Assembly: GCF_042453785.1 (NCBI RefSeq)
Contig: NC_091669.1
Span: forward strand, 11,296,501 to 11,360,500
Reading direction: 5' to 3'
From: Malus domestica
Lineage: Eukaryota > Streptophyta > Magnoliopsida > Rosales > Rosaceae
DNA length: 64,000 nt
Shown: positions 1-12,218 of the stretch, one piece after another
How the letters are laid out: every line of letters starts with the position of its first letter
Numbering within the stretch: the stretch's first letter is position 1
Position numbers and translations under genes: made by a program
The notes under the pieces: model-generated
What the model was told of the DNA's origin: nothing
What the model saw: only the letters and a program-made list of their open reading frames with translations
Database searches by the model: none

Positions 1-713
1 ATATCATATAAGAAATAAAAGGGAAATAAAGGAAAAGAAAGTGGAATTATTGTCAAATATGCATGTGATATATCATATAATTCGCTTATTTCACTACGGT
101 AAGTGGCAACAGAAATTTTCAGTCCTGAGACCATCAAGCCCCTATCCTCATCATATATAATGGACAACAGCTTTCTAGTTTAAAAGACATTATACAAAAA
201 ATTCCAACAACCATGTCCATATGATGCTTGAATAATATCTCAGAGTGAAGCAACACACATACTTTATTTTTTTATTTATTTCCTGATGTCACATTTAAGA
301 TAAATAACTTGCTAATATACACCTTGAAAATGAGGAAAACATGGAAAAGCAATACATTTGAGCCTGTAAAAAAATCCAACTTCACAATGGCCAACCGCAT
401 GCAATGGACGATCTTGAAAGAGAAATACAACGTACTCTGGAGCATAAACAATAAGTCTTCATAGTGAAATTAGACCCTAACCATAGAAAAGTTCAAATTC
501 TAAACCCCTTGTTACTGCCCCAACCCCACATTGATAATCTACATACCTACGTCAGCTAATTCCTCATTTGGACCAGCAGCATATAATTATGTCCTCCAAA
601 GGTATATCCTAAAGCTCATAAAGTCTATATAAGAGAGGCACAGAAAAACGAAACTGTACACTATATAACATCTACACAATAGCTACAGCATATTGTAAAG
701 GGAAATAACTTAC
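1..713. other. Intron or downstream region of the SWAP70-like gene
   Basis: This AT-rich stretch has no recognisable exon, repeat arm or RNA gene. It follows a good donor site (ACA/GTAAGTT on the minus strand) and is read as part of the next intron of the SWAP70-like gene. Confidence 0.5.
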
Positions 714-1903
714 TGTAGAGTTGCTACCCAAGCTCTAGCTGCCCCAGGAGTCTCTGCACAAAGGAAGTAGTCCTTTTTCTGCGGGGTCCCAATATCTAAA
801 GAATAGAGTTAAGAAGCACAAACGTCCAGCTTTACAAGAGTACCTGTTTCTATAGCAGTTATAAGATACAACCTCATTTTGTTTCAACATCAAGCAAAAG
901 TACAAGCGAAAATAAATGAGGATACAGAAACAGCAACCGTCATACTTTTGCAACCCACTGAAACCACGAACCAAAAAAATAACAGTTCATAATCAAGCAA
1001 ATTGAAGCCTGCTGAGATGACTAATGTACTAAACGGACTACTATGAAATGCATCAATCTTACTGGAAGTTTACGGGAGATAGGGTGATTGTGCTATTCGC
1101 ATCAAATGGAATGGTTCCCTTGACAGTCGGCTCATTTCTCCTAATCCTAAACCATAACAAGGTATAATGTTGGTCAATGCATTTATAAGACTTGAATTGA
1201 AGCGAAAGTCAGTGCAGAACTAACTTGTATTCCATTCTCCCTGTCGTCGGGTCTAAGATCACCCACCGCTCATTCCATTTTCTCAGCTGTTAAAGTACAA
1301 AACACAAAAAATAAGCCAATTTCCAGATTCCAGAACAAGGAGCACCACACAGACCAACCAACAAAAATCATCCCAGTATCCAGTTTCCATTTAGAACTCT
1401 TTCAAGCATGATTCATCCAAATTTCGAAATTACTGAACTTCGAAAGATTCAACCGGAGCTTATAAAACCTTAAACTGATCAAACATTCTGTAATCCGCAT
1501 TATAATTTGTGCAATGAAAACTCAACTGAATCGAAATTTGGAATTTGACCCAACAAAAAAAACTTGAACTTTCGCCTAAAAATAAACTTCGGAATCACAG
1601 AAATACAATTAAAAGAAAGTGACAAAAAATGGGAGGTCCGGGGAGGATCGTACAGTCTCGGATCGCTTGAGAAGTGGACCCTGCAACAAGTTCCGACCCG
1701 AACCTGATGCGAGCTGGCGCTTGATCTTCTCCAAGCTGTTCTCAGCGTCCGCAGCTCTCTGCTCGATCGCAAAATTCACAATTCAGCTAACCCGCGAATA
1801 TAAAAATAAAAAAAATCGATAAATACATACATATATAAATGGAAGAAAAAGTAAATAGAGATAGAGAGGGGCCGACCGGAGAGGCGCCATTGGTGGTGGC
1901 CAT
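714..1903 (-). CDS. SWAP70: SWAP70-like pleckstrin-homology (PH) domain protein, 5' part only
   Basis: Six exons can be read on the minus strand: 1903-1877, 1758-1654, 1286-1225, 1146-1063, 957-926 and 795-714, all with GT..AG borders and matching phases. They encode about 130 residues. A short N-terminus beginning MATTNGASP is followed by a charged segment (SLEKIKRQLASGSGRNLLQG) and then a PH domain with LRKWNERWVILDPTTGRMEY, a loop with RRNEPTVKGTI, KYDGCCF, and GTPQKKDYFLCAETPGAARA ending in WVATL. This matches the plant SWAP70/PH protein family, in which the PH domain binds phosphoinositides and the C-terminal part is a long coiled coil. The remaining exons lie beyond the left edge; none is recognisable in 1-713, so the last intron seen is at least 700 bases. 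The donor of exon 1 (CCG/GTCGGC) is weak, so the exact start is the least certain part. No frame breaks were seen. Confidence 0.85.
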
Positions 1904-2319
1904 GGAATTGGGAGGATCGAGACGATCGAAAGCCTGAGAATTTTGGGGAATTTTTAAAGGGCTTTTGCTATGGGTGAGGTTTCTGCAGTCGCTCAGAAGG
2001 CTGTTAGGTTTGTTTCCCGGACTTGCAGGTGGAGGTGATGACGATGATGCTCTTTAGCTTATATCACAAACTTTCGTCACTTTGTACAGTAGACCGTTAA
2101 GTATTGCAATTTGGAAGGTACCTTTATGCCCAAATATACTAGACATTCAGTAATGCCAAGGATATAAAAAAATTTAAACTAAATGATATAGTGTGGTGGA
2201 TTATTAGATTATTACTTAAGTATTGATTAACGTGTTTATTTTTTATTGGTAATATATTATTTGATTTACAAATTTAGTTTAAAAATTTGGTTTCCTATCA
2301 TTACCCGTACTATATTATA

Positions 2320-2780
2320 GTGTAAATTGTAACAATAATCTCTCGATTTTAATTCATTTACTAAAAATTTGTGACCATTGATCCCTTAACTTATCAAAAC
2401 ATGCAATCATAATCATTTTCGTTAGCTCCGTTAAAACTTCAGTCAATATGAGTCACGCTCCACGCAAGTGAAGCTGATCCAAGGGGCAATATGGAAAACC
2501 AAATGAAAACAATTGTAACAATAGCCTCTCAACTTTAATCCATTTGGAGAAAATAATCTCTCAACTCTAATCCAATTAAAGTAATGGTCGGTCATTTTAA
2601 CACAATTGTAGCAATAGTTCTTCTAACATGACTCATTGTGACAAAATTCTGAATAAATTGATGAAAATGACCATAATTATACATATTAATAAGTTAAGGA
2701 ACCATTAATCATGAATTTTTAGTTAACGGACTATTACTCTTATAGAATTAAAATTGAAGAACTATTGCTACAATTTTCCC
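2320..2780. mobile_element. MITE with long terminal inverted repeats in the intergenic promoter region
   Basis: The left arm (about 2320-2400, reading GTAAATTGTAACAATAATC and continuing through TTTTAATTC and CTAAAAATT to ATCCCTTAACTT) is matched by the reverse complement of the right arm (about 2680-2780). The ends are GTGTAAATTG and GGGAAAATTG. TATTATA occurs at both edges (2313-2319 and 2781-2787) and is a candidate target duplication. No coding capacity. It sits between the divergent SWAP70-like and APC5 starts. The long arms suggest a MULE-type MITE, but the superfamily is inference. Confidence 0.65.
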
Positions 2781-3131
2781 TATTATATAAGTCATCCTCT
2801 AAATATAGTGTTAGGATGGACACATAAGATTATGCAGTAGGATGTTTGATTTTTTCAGTTGTTTTCATGAACTATATACTTCATAGTAATTTTGTCCCCA
2901 CAAAATATTTCAACCCAAATTTACCACAATCGAAAAAAGAAAAAAAAAATTGTATAAAATGGTTATCTTCCTCCCAAGGGACGATGAGAGCAGAAAGGAA
3001 AATAAAAACCATAATAATTTCCCGGTTCTTTTTTAAAATCCCATTTTCTTCTCCAAAAACCCTCCCAAACCCCCAAATATCAAGTGAGACCTCACTCCCC
3101 TCCGCTCCGAGCTAAACCTGCGACGGTGAGA

Positions 3132-6100
3132 ATGGCGGGTATTGTCAAACCGCCGGGGGCTTTCGCGGTGACGCCGCACAAAGTCTCCGTCTGCATACTG
3201 CTCCAGATCTACGCGCCGCCCTCTCAAATCTCAGTCCCGTTCCCCTTCTCCACCGTCAGCCAGCACAACCGCCTCGGCCTGTTCTTGCTCTCCCTCACTA
3301 AGGTGCTCTTAAAGTTTCGCCCTTTCCCCCCAATTTAGCTTCAATTTTCGGAAATTACTTGCAATTAAGTTCTTCTTTACGTTTTGCAGTCTTATGATGA
3401 TATGTTCGAGCCGAAATTGGATGAACTTATACACCAATTGAGGGGAATTGGGGGATTATTGAACTATTGGTTAACCGATCATCTGACCAGTAGGTTGTCG
3501 GCTCTGTCCTCGCCGGATGATTTGTTTAACTTCTTTAGTGATATGCGAGGTTGGTTAATCGTAATTGCCCTTGTTTTTGCTAACTTTGAATTTTACTTGC
3601 TTGCCGATGCTCGTTTGGTTTCGATATTTCTTTTTAGGGATCCTTGGGGGCCCCGAAGCAGGTGTTTTGGAAGATGACCAAGTTATTCTGGATCCAAATA
3701 GCAACTTGGGGATGTTTCTCCGACGTTGCATACTTGCGTTTAATCTTTTATCCTTTGAGGTAATGTGAGTTTTTATTTTATTTCACTTTCTTAATGCTTA
3801 CTATATGTTTTGAGTTCATTTTGTATTCCATGTCGTTGCGCATCACAAATGCATCCCCACCCAATTGTTTGAAAATCAGGGGAACATGTACTACGCAGTT
3901 GTAATGTCTTCTATGTGGGTTCATGAGAGGCCAAAGGGAACGGCTTTGTAGATTAGATACTAAACTTTCAAATGAATGTCTTTTCTCCTGTGTGTATTTT
4001 TAGCAACCCAATGAATACGTGCATCGGTGGAAATGAGTGTTGTTTTGTCTTGTGTTCGTTGTTTTAGATTTTATAGCAAACAAAGCTTTTACGGTTAGCT
4101 ACCCATTTCATATGATTTTACCATTGATGCAGGGTGCGTGTCATCTTTTAACAAGTATAGGAATGTACTGTAAAGAAGCCATCACAAGTTGTCCTCCATA
4201 TGAGTCACCTCACTTAGATGATTCAAGTAATGATTTAGAAACACCTCCGGAATATGAAAACATGGAACTGGAGAATCTTGTTTTTGAAAAAGTCACCGAA
4301 GAAATCGAAGCAAGAGAAAGAGCTGGTGGAAGAGTTTCTTTTCATCTTCATGCACCCAAAGCACTTGTTGGATTGGTTGAAGGTATAAATAGTATACTAA
4401 GCGTCCTTCTCTTGAAGCACATAGAAATGCTACAACATCATTAGGTCTTTTTGATTGACAACAATAATCTTGAAAGCCTATTGTATAAAATTATTTCCAA
4501 ATCAAGTAGGATGACCTACAATTTATACTTATATCAATAATTTATGTTACTCTATCTGTTTAGAACGTCCAATAATCCTTTAGTTTTGAGAGCAAACCCG
4601 GCATGCTTGTTGGGCTGGACATTCCCTGCCAACAAATAGCCTAGCACACTACTTTTGGGTTCCTTTATTTATGGATTTTCTTAAAATGTGATGTTTACAA
4701 ATTCTGTTACAATCATAATTGTGCATCATATGAACTAAACATGCAGATATTGAAGTCCCTGGTGATCCAGAATTCAAACATGGTGGCAATAGAGAAGATT
4801 GTCATTATGCACATCCTACAAGCAGTACATTCAGTGATCTTGATCCCAACGGTGGGATATTCCTACGGACAAACTGGCAGATACAGGGATTTCTACAGGA
4901 GCAAGCTGATGCACTTGAAAAGTATGTGGCATATACATCTGTCAATCTTTTGGTTTTCCTATTTGTTTATGTACTTTAGGCTGTACTGCATCTTAATTTA
5001 TATTCGTTTGGTAGGCAGGGGAGCTCTTTCTCTTTAAATGCTTTTGAGCTCATGCTTAGGCAGCTTCAAAAACTGGCACCTGAGCTACATCGTGTTAGTA
5101 ACTTGCACAAATATTTTTCTTATTTGGTAATTTGTGTTGCACTTGCACTTAAGAAGTGTTTGTCTTAACATTTTGGATTTTGGTCCAGGTTCACTTCTTG
5201 CGTTACTTGAATGGTCTGTATCATGATGATTTTTTTGCTGCCTTGGAGAATGTTCACCGCTATTTTGATTACAGGTATATCAGAACTCAAATTTCTTGAT
5301 CAAATAATGTTGTAAAAGTTTCTTTATCAATTTGTGACCTAATTTTGAAATATTGAACAAAAATTTGAAATGGTGAGCTATGACTGCGCTTCGTGTACTC
5401 CTATGAAAGGAGATACTTGTTATAACAGGATGCATTACTACTCTTCATGGCTTTTCATGCATGTTCAATGGCATGCTCCTAGTCTTGGCTACCTTTATGA
5501 ATATAAGTTTGTATTTTGGTGGGCTTAGGTTAAGCCATCAAATGAAAGCTTTAAAACTGTAATTTTATGTTAGTTGTGTTAACATTTATGTCCATTATTT
5601 TATCTCTTCTATGTGTTTAACTGTTTATAACAAACAAACTAATCCAATAAATATTGGCACAATAGCTCAGGGATTGAAGGATTTGATTTCGTTCCTCCTG
5701 CATCCGGTTGCAATAGCTTAGGAAGATATGAAATTGCCTTGCTTTGTTTAGGAATGATGCATTTCCATTTTGGACACCCAAAGCAAGCTTTGGAGGTGAG
5801 CCCATGTTCCCTACTCTAATTATGAATCTTTCTGTCATTTATATTTTCCTTTGGTTTGAATATTCCTTTTTCTTGTTAAAATGTTCAGGTTTTGACCGAG
5901 GCAGTACATATTTCTCAACAGGTAATTTCCTTGGTTTACGTATTCACTTTTATCCTAAATCTAACATATACATTATGTCCGTAGGTATACTGTATCCAAT
6001 GGTTTTCTATAACCTTTAGGATGACGTGTATGCCTCTGAATTAAAAGGGCATCCTAGTATTATCCTTCCTTTACATATATGTTGTCTACAAGAACCTCAT

Positions 6101-9100
6101 GATTTTCAACTTGTGCAGCAAAGTAACGATACATGTCTTGCTTACACCTTAGCGGCTATCTGCAATTTGTTGTCCGAAACTGGCATATCTAGTACAACTG
6201 GAATACTGGGCTCATCATATTCACCTTTGACCAGAATAGGCATTTCACTGTCTGTCCAGCAACAACTATTTGTTCTCTTGAGAGGGTCTCTAAAGAGAGC
6301 AGAAAATTTGAAGTTGAAGCGTTTAGTGGCATCCAATCATCTTGCGATGGCTAAATTTGATTTAACGGTCAGCATGAAATTGCAGTTTATTTTTACTGAT
6401 TCCTAATGTAGACTATCTGTGTACTTCCCACCTCAGTAAAGACTGAAGGGTGTATTGTGAGTATCATGCTGCCCATAATGATGATAAAGCTATTTCTCAT
6501 TGCATAATTTCATTTGCAGCATGTGCAAAGGCCTCTAGTTTCATTTGGACCCAAGGCTTCAATGAAGCTTAGAACAAACCCAGTTACTGTTTGCAAGGTA
6601 ACGATGACCCTTTGAAGATATTTCAATGTTCTTTGATTTCCTGACATGTTAGATTGTTCAATTTCCTAACAATGCTCCCCCTTCCCTTATGTTACATGTA
6701 ATTCTTGCAGGAACTTAGATTGAGTTCTCAATTGATTAGTGAGTTTGGATCCGAAACTTCTTCAATGACAACTGATGGTGCTTTTAGTACTGCATGGCTT
6801 AAGAATTTACAGAAGCCAATGGATTCACAAGTCTTGTCTCAAGAAAGTGGAACAGGAAGCAATAATGCTTTCCAGTTCTGTGCACAACCAAGTTCAGTCC
6901 CTGCATCTGTGTTGCAGTTAATAGGCTCTTCATACTTACTTCGTGCCACTGCATGGGAAATATATGGCAGGTGATCTTTAGTAAAGGCCTGTGTTAGTGT
7001 TACTTTTTCTTTTATGCTAATTTGACTTCTACGGTTGACCGGATCAGTGTTTCCTGTTGGAAAAATCTGAAATTGTGTAGTTGATTGAGTGAGATGCCCC
7101 TTGCAGTTTTTATTTTCATTCATTTCTTAATAAAAAATAATATTGTAAATATGTTAACAATATAAACTAACAGTTATTTCATTTACTAAAACTTAAGGTT
7201 TTAGAAATAGTTATAAACAAACAAAAATTAACATGATACCAGAGCTGGAGATTCTGAATGTGAATACTTGCATCTACTCTACAGCCTCACATTTTATATG
7301 GAATTTCACATCGATTTACTTTTTCAGAATTTTAAGATTCTCGATTTATTTTAAACAGTAAATTTATTTACTTTAATCCAAACTATTTCTGGGGCTATGA
7401 TATCTTGCTTGTTTTGATACATTTTTCTTTTTATATGTCATCAGCTCCTCTCTTGCCAGATTTAATGCACTTGTTCATGCAACTTGTTTTCCTGATGTTT
7501 CAAGGTAATTTTTAACTGAAAGTATCACAAGATTTACATATTGTGTTTATATTCCTTTCCATTCTTATAACTTGAGCCTGACTATTTCGTGGATGTCCTC
7601 AGTTCATCTGACACAGCATTAGCATATCTGAAGCTCATCCAACATCTAGCCGTTTATAAAGGATACAAAGGTTAGATAAAATGCTTGAGTACCTAAAAAG
7701 AATATTGTTTTTTTCATAGTTGCTGCCATATTAATTTATGGTTCGAGTACTCTATCTCCCTCTCATGTTCATCACATAAACAAATGCTGTTCATCCTTGA
7801 TGACTTGTATTTTTTTTTTCTCCTTGTTTAGAGGCTTTTGCTGCTCTTAAAATAGCTGCAGAGAAGTTTTTATCCATCTCAAAATCAAGAATTTTGTTAT
7901 TGAAACTTCAGCTGCTCCATGAGCGTGCTTTACATAGGTAAGTTTACCATGTGCACTATTTCATGAATATCTTGATCATATACAGTAATTTTTGTGTCTT
8001 TGTCGGTCATGACCTTGCCAAATATCATTTAGAGGACATTTGAAGTTTGCCCAACAAGTATGTGATGAGCTTGGAGTCCTGGCATCATCTGTCAATGGCG
8101 TGGATATGGAACTGAAGACGGAAGCAAGTCTCAGAAAAGCTCGTACATTGCTTGCCGCAAATCAGTTCAGTGAGGTTTGATATTTTCAGTACATTGAACT
8201 TGTTACCTTGTAAGTAGATTTCGTCCTATAAATGTGTGGCATGCTTTTCTTATTATTTTGGCATTTCATTGCAGGCGGCAGCTGTAGCACACTCACTCTT
8301 CTGCATGTGTTACAAATTCAATATGCAAGTTGAAAATGCCAGTGTGCTTCTTTTGCTAGCTGAAATCCACAAGGTACAATTGTACATTTGGTACACAATG
8401 TGGTCGGAGGTTCAGGCAAACTAAAGTTTTCATGACTCCTGTCTTCTTATCTATCTGTTTGTCTATTAAAATAGTTCCTGTTCTATATTTCCATGAAGGT
8501 AAAATTTCTTTTATTTCTGTTTTCCAGAAATCGGGTAATGCTGTTTTAGGTCTTCCGTATGCATTGGCAAGCCTCTCATTTTGCCAGTCGTTTAATCTGG
8601 ATCTGCTTAAAGCATCGGCCACACTCACACTAGCTGAGTTGTGGCTCTCACTTGGATCAAGTCATGCAAAAAGGGCCCTGAGCCTTGTACATGGGGCTTT
8701 TCCTATGATTCTTGGTCAAGGAGGTTTGGAGCTCCGTGCTCGGGCCTTCATTGTAGAAGCAAAATGCTATCTATCCGATCCAAGCTTTTCCAGTAAGTAT
8801 ATAGAATGCATTTCCTGATAACATGTTTCATTGTCCTTGATTCATGAAGAGTTATCCTTGGCTTTGTGGCTTCATCAAACATATTTTATTTGAAGTCCTA
8901 ATTAATTTCACATTGCTGTTGCAAATTTGACTCGCCAGTTTCTGAAAGCTCCGATGATGTGCTGGATCCGCTGAGACAAGCCTCGGACGAGCTTCAATTG
9001 CTAGAGGTAAATATACTTCCGAGTTTGAGTTTTCTGAAACATATGCTTTTATTGGTTGTGTTTAATGGGAAGAGATCATCTCCGGATCTCTCCCACCTAA

Positions 9101-9464
9101 GCCTAGGGATCAAGTGATCCGGGCCCTTGAAATTTGATCCAACGGTTACAATTATTATAACTTTTAGAAGGCCCCCTGTTCTTAGCCGTTAGATCAAATT
9201 TCAAGGGCCCGGATCACTTGATCCCTAGGCTTAGGTGGAAGAGATATGGAGAGAGGATCTCTTCCCGTGTTCAATGGCTATGAAAATGGTTCCCGTGCAC
9301 AGTATCACGAATTGGCGGCCGAAGCTTTCTATTTAATGGCTATGGTGTTCGACAAACTGAAAAGAGTAGAGGACAGAGAAGATGCTGCGGCCTCGTTTAA
9401 GCAACACACTTTGGCTCTTGAGAATCCGCAACATGAGGAAGATCCTCTTATCAACATGTTTTGA
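3132..9464 (+). CDS. APC5: Anaphase-promoting complex subunit 5 (APC5), complete, 20 exons
   Basis: APC5 is a TPR-containing scaffold subunit of the APC/C ubiquitin ligase, which targets cyclins and securin for destruction in the nucleus. I read 20 exons with canonical borders: 3132-3302, 3390-3549, 3638-3759, 4133-4382, 4747-4921, 5015-5093, 5189-5274, 5666-5795, 5889-5921, 6119-6367, 6520-6597, 6711-6970, 7445-7504, 7603-7670, 7832-7937, 8033-8174, 8275-8373, 8528-8792, 8939-9006 and 9303-9464. They total 2763 bases (920 aa), close to the length I recall for Arabidopsis APC5. Recognisable segments are HKVSVCILLQIYAPPSQ and QHNRLGLFLLSL at the N-terminus, HFLRYLNGLYHDDFFAALEN (a TPR-like unit), ALLCLGMMHFHFGHPKQALE (a second TPR-like unit) and the C-terminal EDPLINMF. 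All phases agree, there are no internal stops, and the gene looks functional. A 200-base MITE lies in the last intron, ending 36 bases before the acceptor. Confidence 0.95.
9067..9266. mobile_element. Young hairpin MITE in the last APC5 intron
   Basis: The left arm (CACCTAAGCCTAGGGATCAA, GTGATCCGGGCCCTTGAAAT) is repeated almost perfectly in inverted form on the right, giving near-identical arms of at least 60 bases around a short AT core. The outer ends are GGGAAGAGAT and ATCTCTTCCC. Flanks GTGTTTAAT (9058-9066) and GTGTTCAAT (9267-9275) form a 9-bp target duplication with one mismatch, the length expected for Mutator-like elements. The near-perfect arms suggest recent insertion and a stable hairpin in the APC5 pre-mRNA just before the last exon. 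Confidence 0.85.
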
Positions 9465-10036
9465 AGGTGGATTTATATGTCATCGTGTAAACCAGCCATT
9501 TTAAGATGAATTATGATTCCTGTAGGCTATAATGTAAGCTTGTATAGGCATGAGGAACTGAGGGAATCTGATTAGGTTGTGTGCTGATCACAGCGTTACA
9601 TTTAGGTTTGGTCGTATTTTTCATTTCATTTTGAAATATGTGGATTAATGAAAAATATTCTTGTGATCTAGAGGAATATTATTTGGTTCTTTACATGTAC
9701 GACGACTTCTTACCATTACCAATAAAAAAATTTAATTTATACACATTTGTTAAACAGATTTATCCCGTCAGGATTTAGGTCTAGCTATTCACTTGTAAGC
9801 GAAAGATTTTAGGTTTGATTCTTGTCAAAGAAAAATTTAAATTATATTATTATTAGGCTTAGTCAACTTCATCGTCTTATCTTTACAGATTAAAAAAAAA
9901 AAAAAAATTCCCGAAGGGCTATTCTGGCTTTTCACCATTTTAACAATCATAGTTTTCACATTAAAACAGCCTTCTGACTGGATGAAGTCGAGTCTCAGAC
10001 GTTAGTACCAGGCCCATACAAAAGTTATATAAAGGG
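9465..10036. other. APC5 3' region and intergenic spacer with a decayed SINE-like piece
   Basis: This holds the APC5 3' untranslated region and AT-rich spacer. About 9768-9885 resembles the SINE family seen elsewhere in this window (CTATTCACTTGTAAGCGAAA, then AGGTTTGATTCTTG and GGCTTAGTC), but it is truncated and diverged. Nothing else is recognised. Confidence 0.5.
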
Positions 10037-10232
10037 GAACCGGATTCTCTTCGCATCCCAATAATCTGAGCTCAAAGATCATTTGATTAAGCGGTAGAAA
10101 TTTGATTTAACGGTTATAATTATTATAACTTTTAAAAAGCTCTTTGTTTATAACCGTTTGATCAAATTTCAACGATTCGGATCATTTGATTTTTAAGCTC
10201 ATATTATTAGGATCCGGAAGAGATCCGGTTCC
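10037..10232. mobile_element. Second, older hairpin MITE upstream of HPPD
   Basis: The arms start GGAACCGGATTCTCTTC on the left and, read inverted, GGAACCGGATCTCTTCCGGA on the right. The core (AATTTGATTTAACGGTTATAATTATTATAACTTTT and its partner CCGTTTGATCAAATTTCAA; shown as parts of both arms) is shared with the MITE at 9067-9266, so the two are related. The arms here are more diverged, and no clear target duplication is seen. It lies about 150 bases upstream of the HPPD start, in the likely promoter. Confidence 0.7.
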
Positions 10233-10287
10233 ATATTGGGATCTACATCTGCCAACGTGTCACGACAATTAGTTAATTCCACCTCTG

Positions 10288-10296
10288 CCACGTGTC
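10288..10296 (+). promoter_or_regulatory. G-box/ABRE-like element upstream of HPPD
   Basis: CCACGTGTC lies about 90 bases before the HPPD ATG, with a second ACGTGT core at 10255-10260. This is the ACGT-core type bound by plant bZIP/bHLH factors in light and ABA responses. Function is inferred from motif and position only. Confidence 0.4.
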
Positions 10297-11458
10297 AGAT
10301 CACCTTCACCTCCAAGTCCACTGTCAGTCACTGCTTTATGACCCATCTCATTCACCCCCCGCCGCCACCACCACCACTATGACAGCCACGGCAACCAGCA
10401 GCACCATGGGCCAGGATAACGACACCCAGTTCAACCTCGTTGGCTTCTCCAACTTCGTACGGACCAACCCCCGATCCGACCGCTTCAAAGTCCACCGCTT
10501 CCACCACGTCGAGTTCTGGTGCACCGACGCCACTAATGCCGCCCCTCCGATTCTCCTGGGGACTCGGCATGCCCATGGTAGCTAAGTCGGACCTATCCAC
10601 CGGCAATCAAACCCACGCTTCCTACCTCCTCCGCTCCGGCGACCTCGTTTTCCTCTTCACCGCCCCGTACTCACCCACCCTGACCCGAACCGCCGACCCG
10701 GCCAGGCCCAGAACCACGGCCTCGATCCCCACCTTCGACCACTCCGCCTCCCGCGCCTTCTCCGCCACCCACGGCCTTGGGGTCCGCGCCGTCGCCATCC
10801 AAGTCGAGGACGCCGTCTCCGCCTTCACAGCCAGTGTCGCCCACGGCGCCAAACCCTCGGCGGCCCCCATCCTCCTGGACAACCGAGTCACCATCGCCGA
10901 AGTCCAACTGTACGGTGATGTCGTTTTGCGATACGTCAGCTATACGGACCACAACCACCTCACAGACCCGGACCCCCACCTCTGGTTCCTCCCTGGATTC
11001 GAATCGCTAACGTCGTCGTTCCCAATCGATTTCGGAATCCGCCGCCTCGACCACGCCGTCGGCAACGTGGAGGATCTCAAATCGGCAGTGTCCTACGTCA
11101 TAGGCTTCACCGGATTCCACGAGTTCGCCGAGTTCACCGCCGAGGACGTCGGGACGAGCGAGAGCGGACTCAACTCTGTCGTCTTGGCGAACAACGAGGA
11201 GATGGTGCTGTTTCCGATGAACGAGCCGGTGTACGGGACGAAGAGGAAGAGCCAGATTCAGACGTACCTGGAGCACAACGAGGGTGCAGGGGTTCAGCAT
11301 TTGGCGCTGGGGAGCGAGGACATATTCAGGACGCTGAGGGAAATGCGGAGCCGGAGCGGCGTCGGCGGGTTTCAGTTCCTGCCAGCGCCGCCGCCGCCGA
11401 CGTATTACAGGAATTTGAAGAAGAGGGTGGGGGACGTGCTGACGGATGAGCAGATTAA

Positions 11459-11836
11459 GGCCCCGTTTGGGATTGAGGCGATTTAAAAAAAAGTCACTGT
11501 GAAAAAAAGCTGAGGGTCATTTTTGTGTTTGGTAAACTGAAAAAAAAAGGCTTATTTTGGAAGCTGCTGTGAGAATAAGCTGAAAATCAAAGGAAAAGTT
11601 GAAGCTGCTATTTGCTGCTTTGAAAAAAAAGCCATTTTTTTTCAAAGCACACGGAGTTACAGTGCTCCTTTAATGAAAAGACACACTATCATCCTGCTTT
11701 TTTTACCAAAAGCACTTTCACATAAAAGTTTACCAAACACTCTACTGGCTTTATTTCATAGCCGCTTATTCTCACAGCACAGCTGCTTATTCTCACAGCA
11801 GCTTTTTTTCAAAGTACAGCAATACCAAACCAGCCC
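11459..11836. mobile_element. Tourist-like (PIF/Harbinger) MITE, copy 1, inside the HPPD exon
   Basis: The element begins GGCCCCGTTTGG and ends CCAAACCAGCCC, whose reverse complement is GGGCTGGTTTGG. TAA flanks each side (11456-11458 is part of the codons ATT AAG; 11837-11839 lies between the two copies). Three-base TWA target sites and GG..GTTTGG termini are typical of Tourist-like PIF/Harbinger MITEs. The interior is low-complexity with an AGCTGCTGTGAGAATAAGC motif and its inverted counterpart near the other end. Confidence 0.85.
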
Positions 11837-11839
11837 TAA

Positions 11840-12218
11840 GACCAGTTTGAGAGTTCGGTGCTAAAAAAAAAACACCTATGAAAAAAAGCTGTGAGGGTTT
11901 TAGGTGTTTGGTAATCTGAAAAAAAAAGGCTTATTTTGGAAGCTGCTGTAAGAATAAGCTGAAATCAAAGGAAAAAGCTGAAGTTGCTATTTGCAGCTTT
12001 GAAAAACTGGTTTTTTTTCAAAGCGCATGGAGCATGGAGCTACGGTGCTCCTTTAATGAAAAGACCCACTATCAGACTGCTTTTTTTTCCAAAAGCACTT
12101 TTACAAAAAAGTTTACCAAACGCTCTGCTGCTTTATTTCACAGCCGCTTATTCTCACAGCACAGCCGCTTATTCTCACAGCAGTTTTTTTTCAAAGCACA
12201 GCAATACCAAACCAGCCC
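11840..12218. mobile_element. Tourist-like MITE, copy 2, in tandem with copy 1
   Basis: This is the same family as 11459-11836, in the same orientation and directly abutting it with only TAA between them. The right end is CCAAACCAGCCC followed by TAA (12219-12221) and then the resumed HPPD codons AAG GAG TGT. So the arrangement is exon-TAA-MITE-TAA-MITE-TAA-exon, consistent with a second insertion into the TAA target created by the first. Confidence 0.85.

Noticed and set aside
10348..11300. Several long minus-strand frames opposite HPPD
   Set aside because: They are antisense shadows of a GC-rich coding exon and show no family resemblance.
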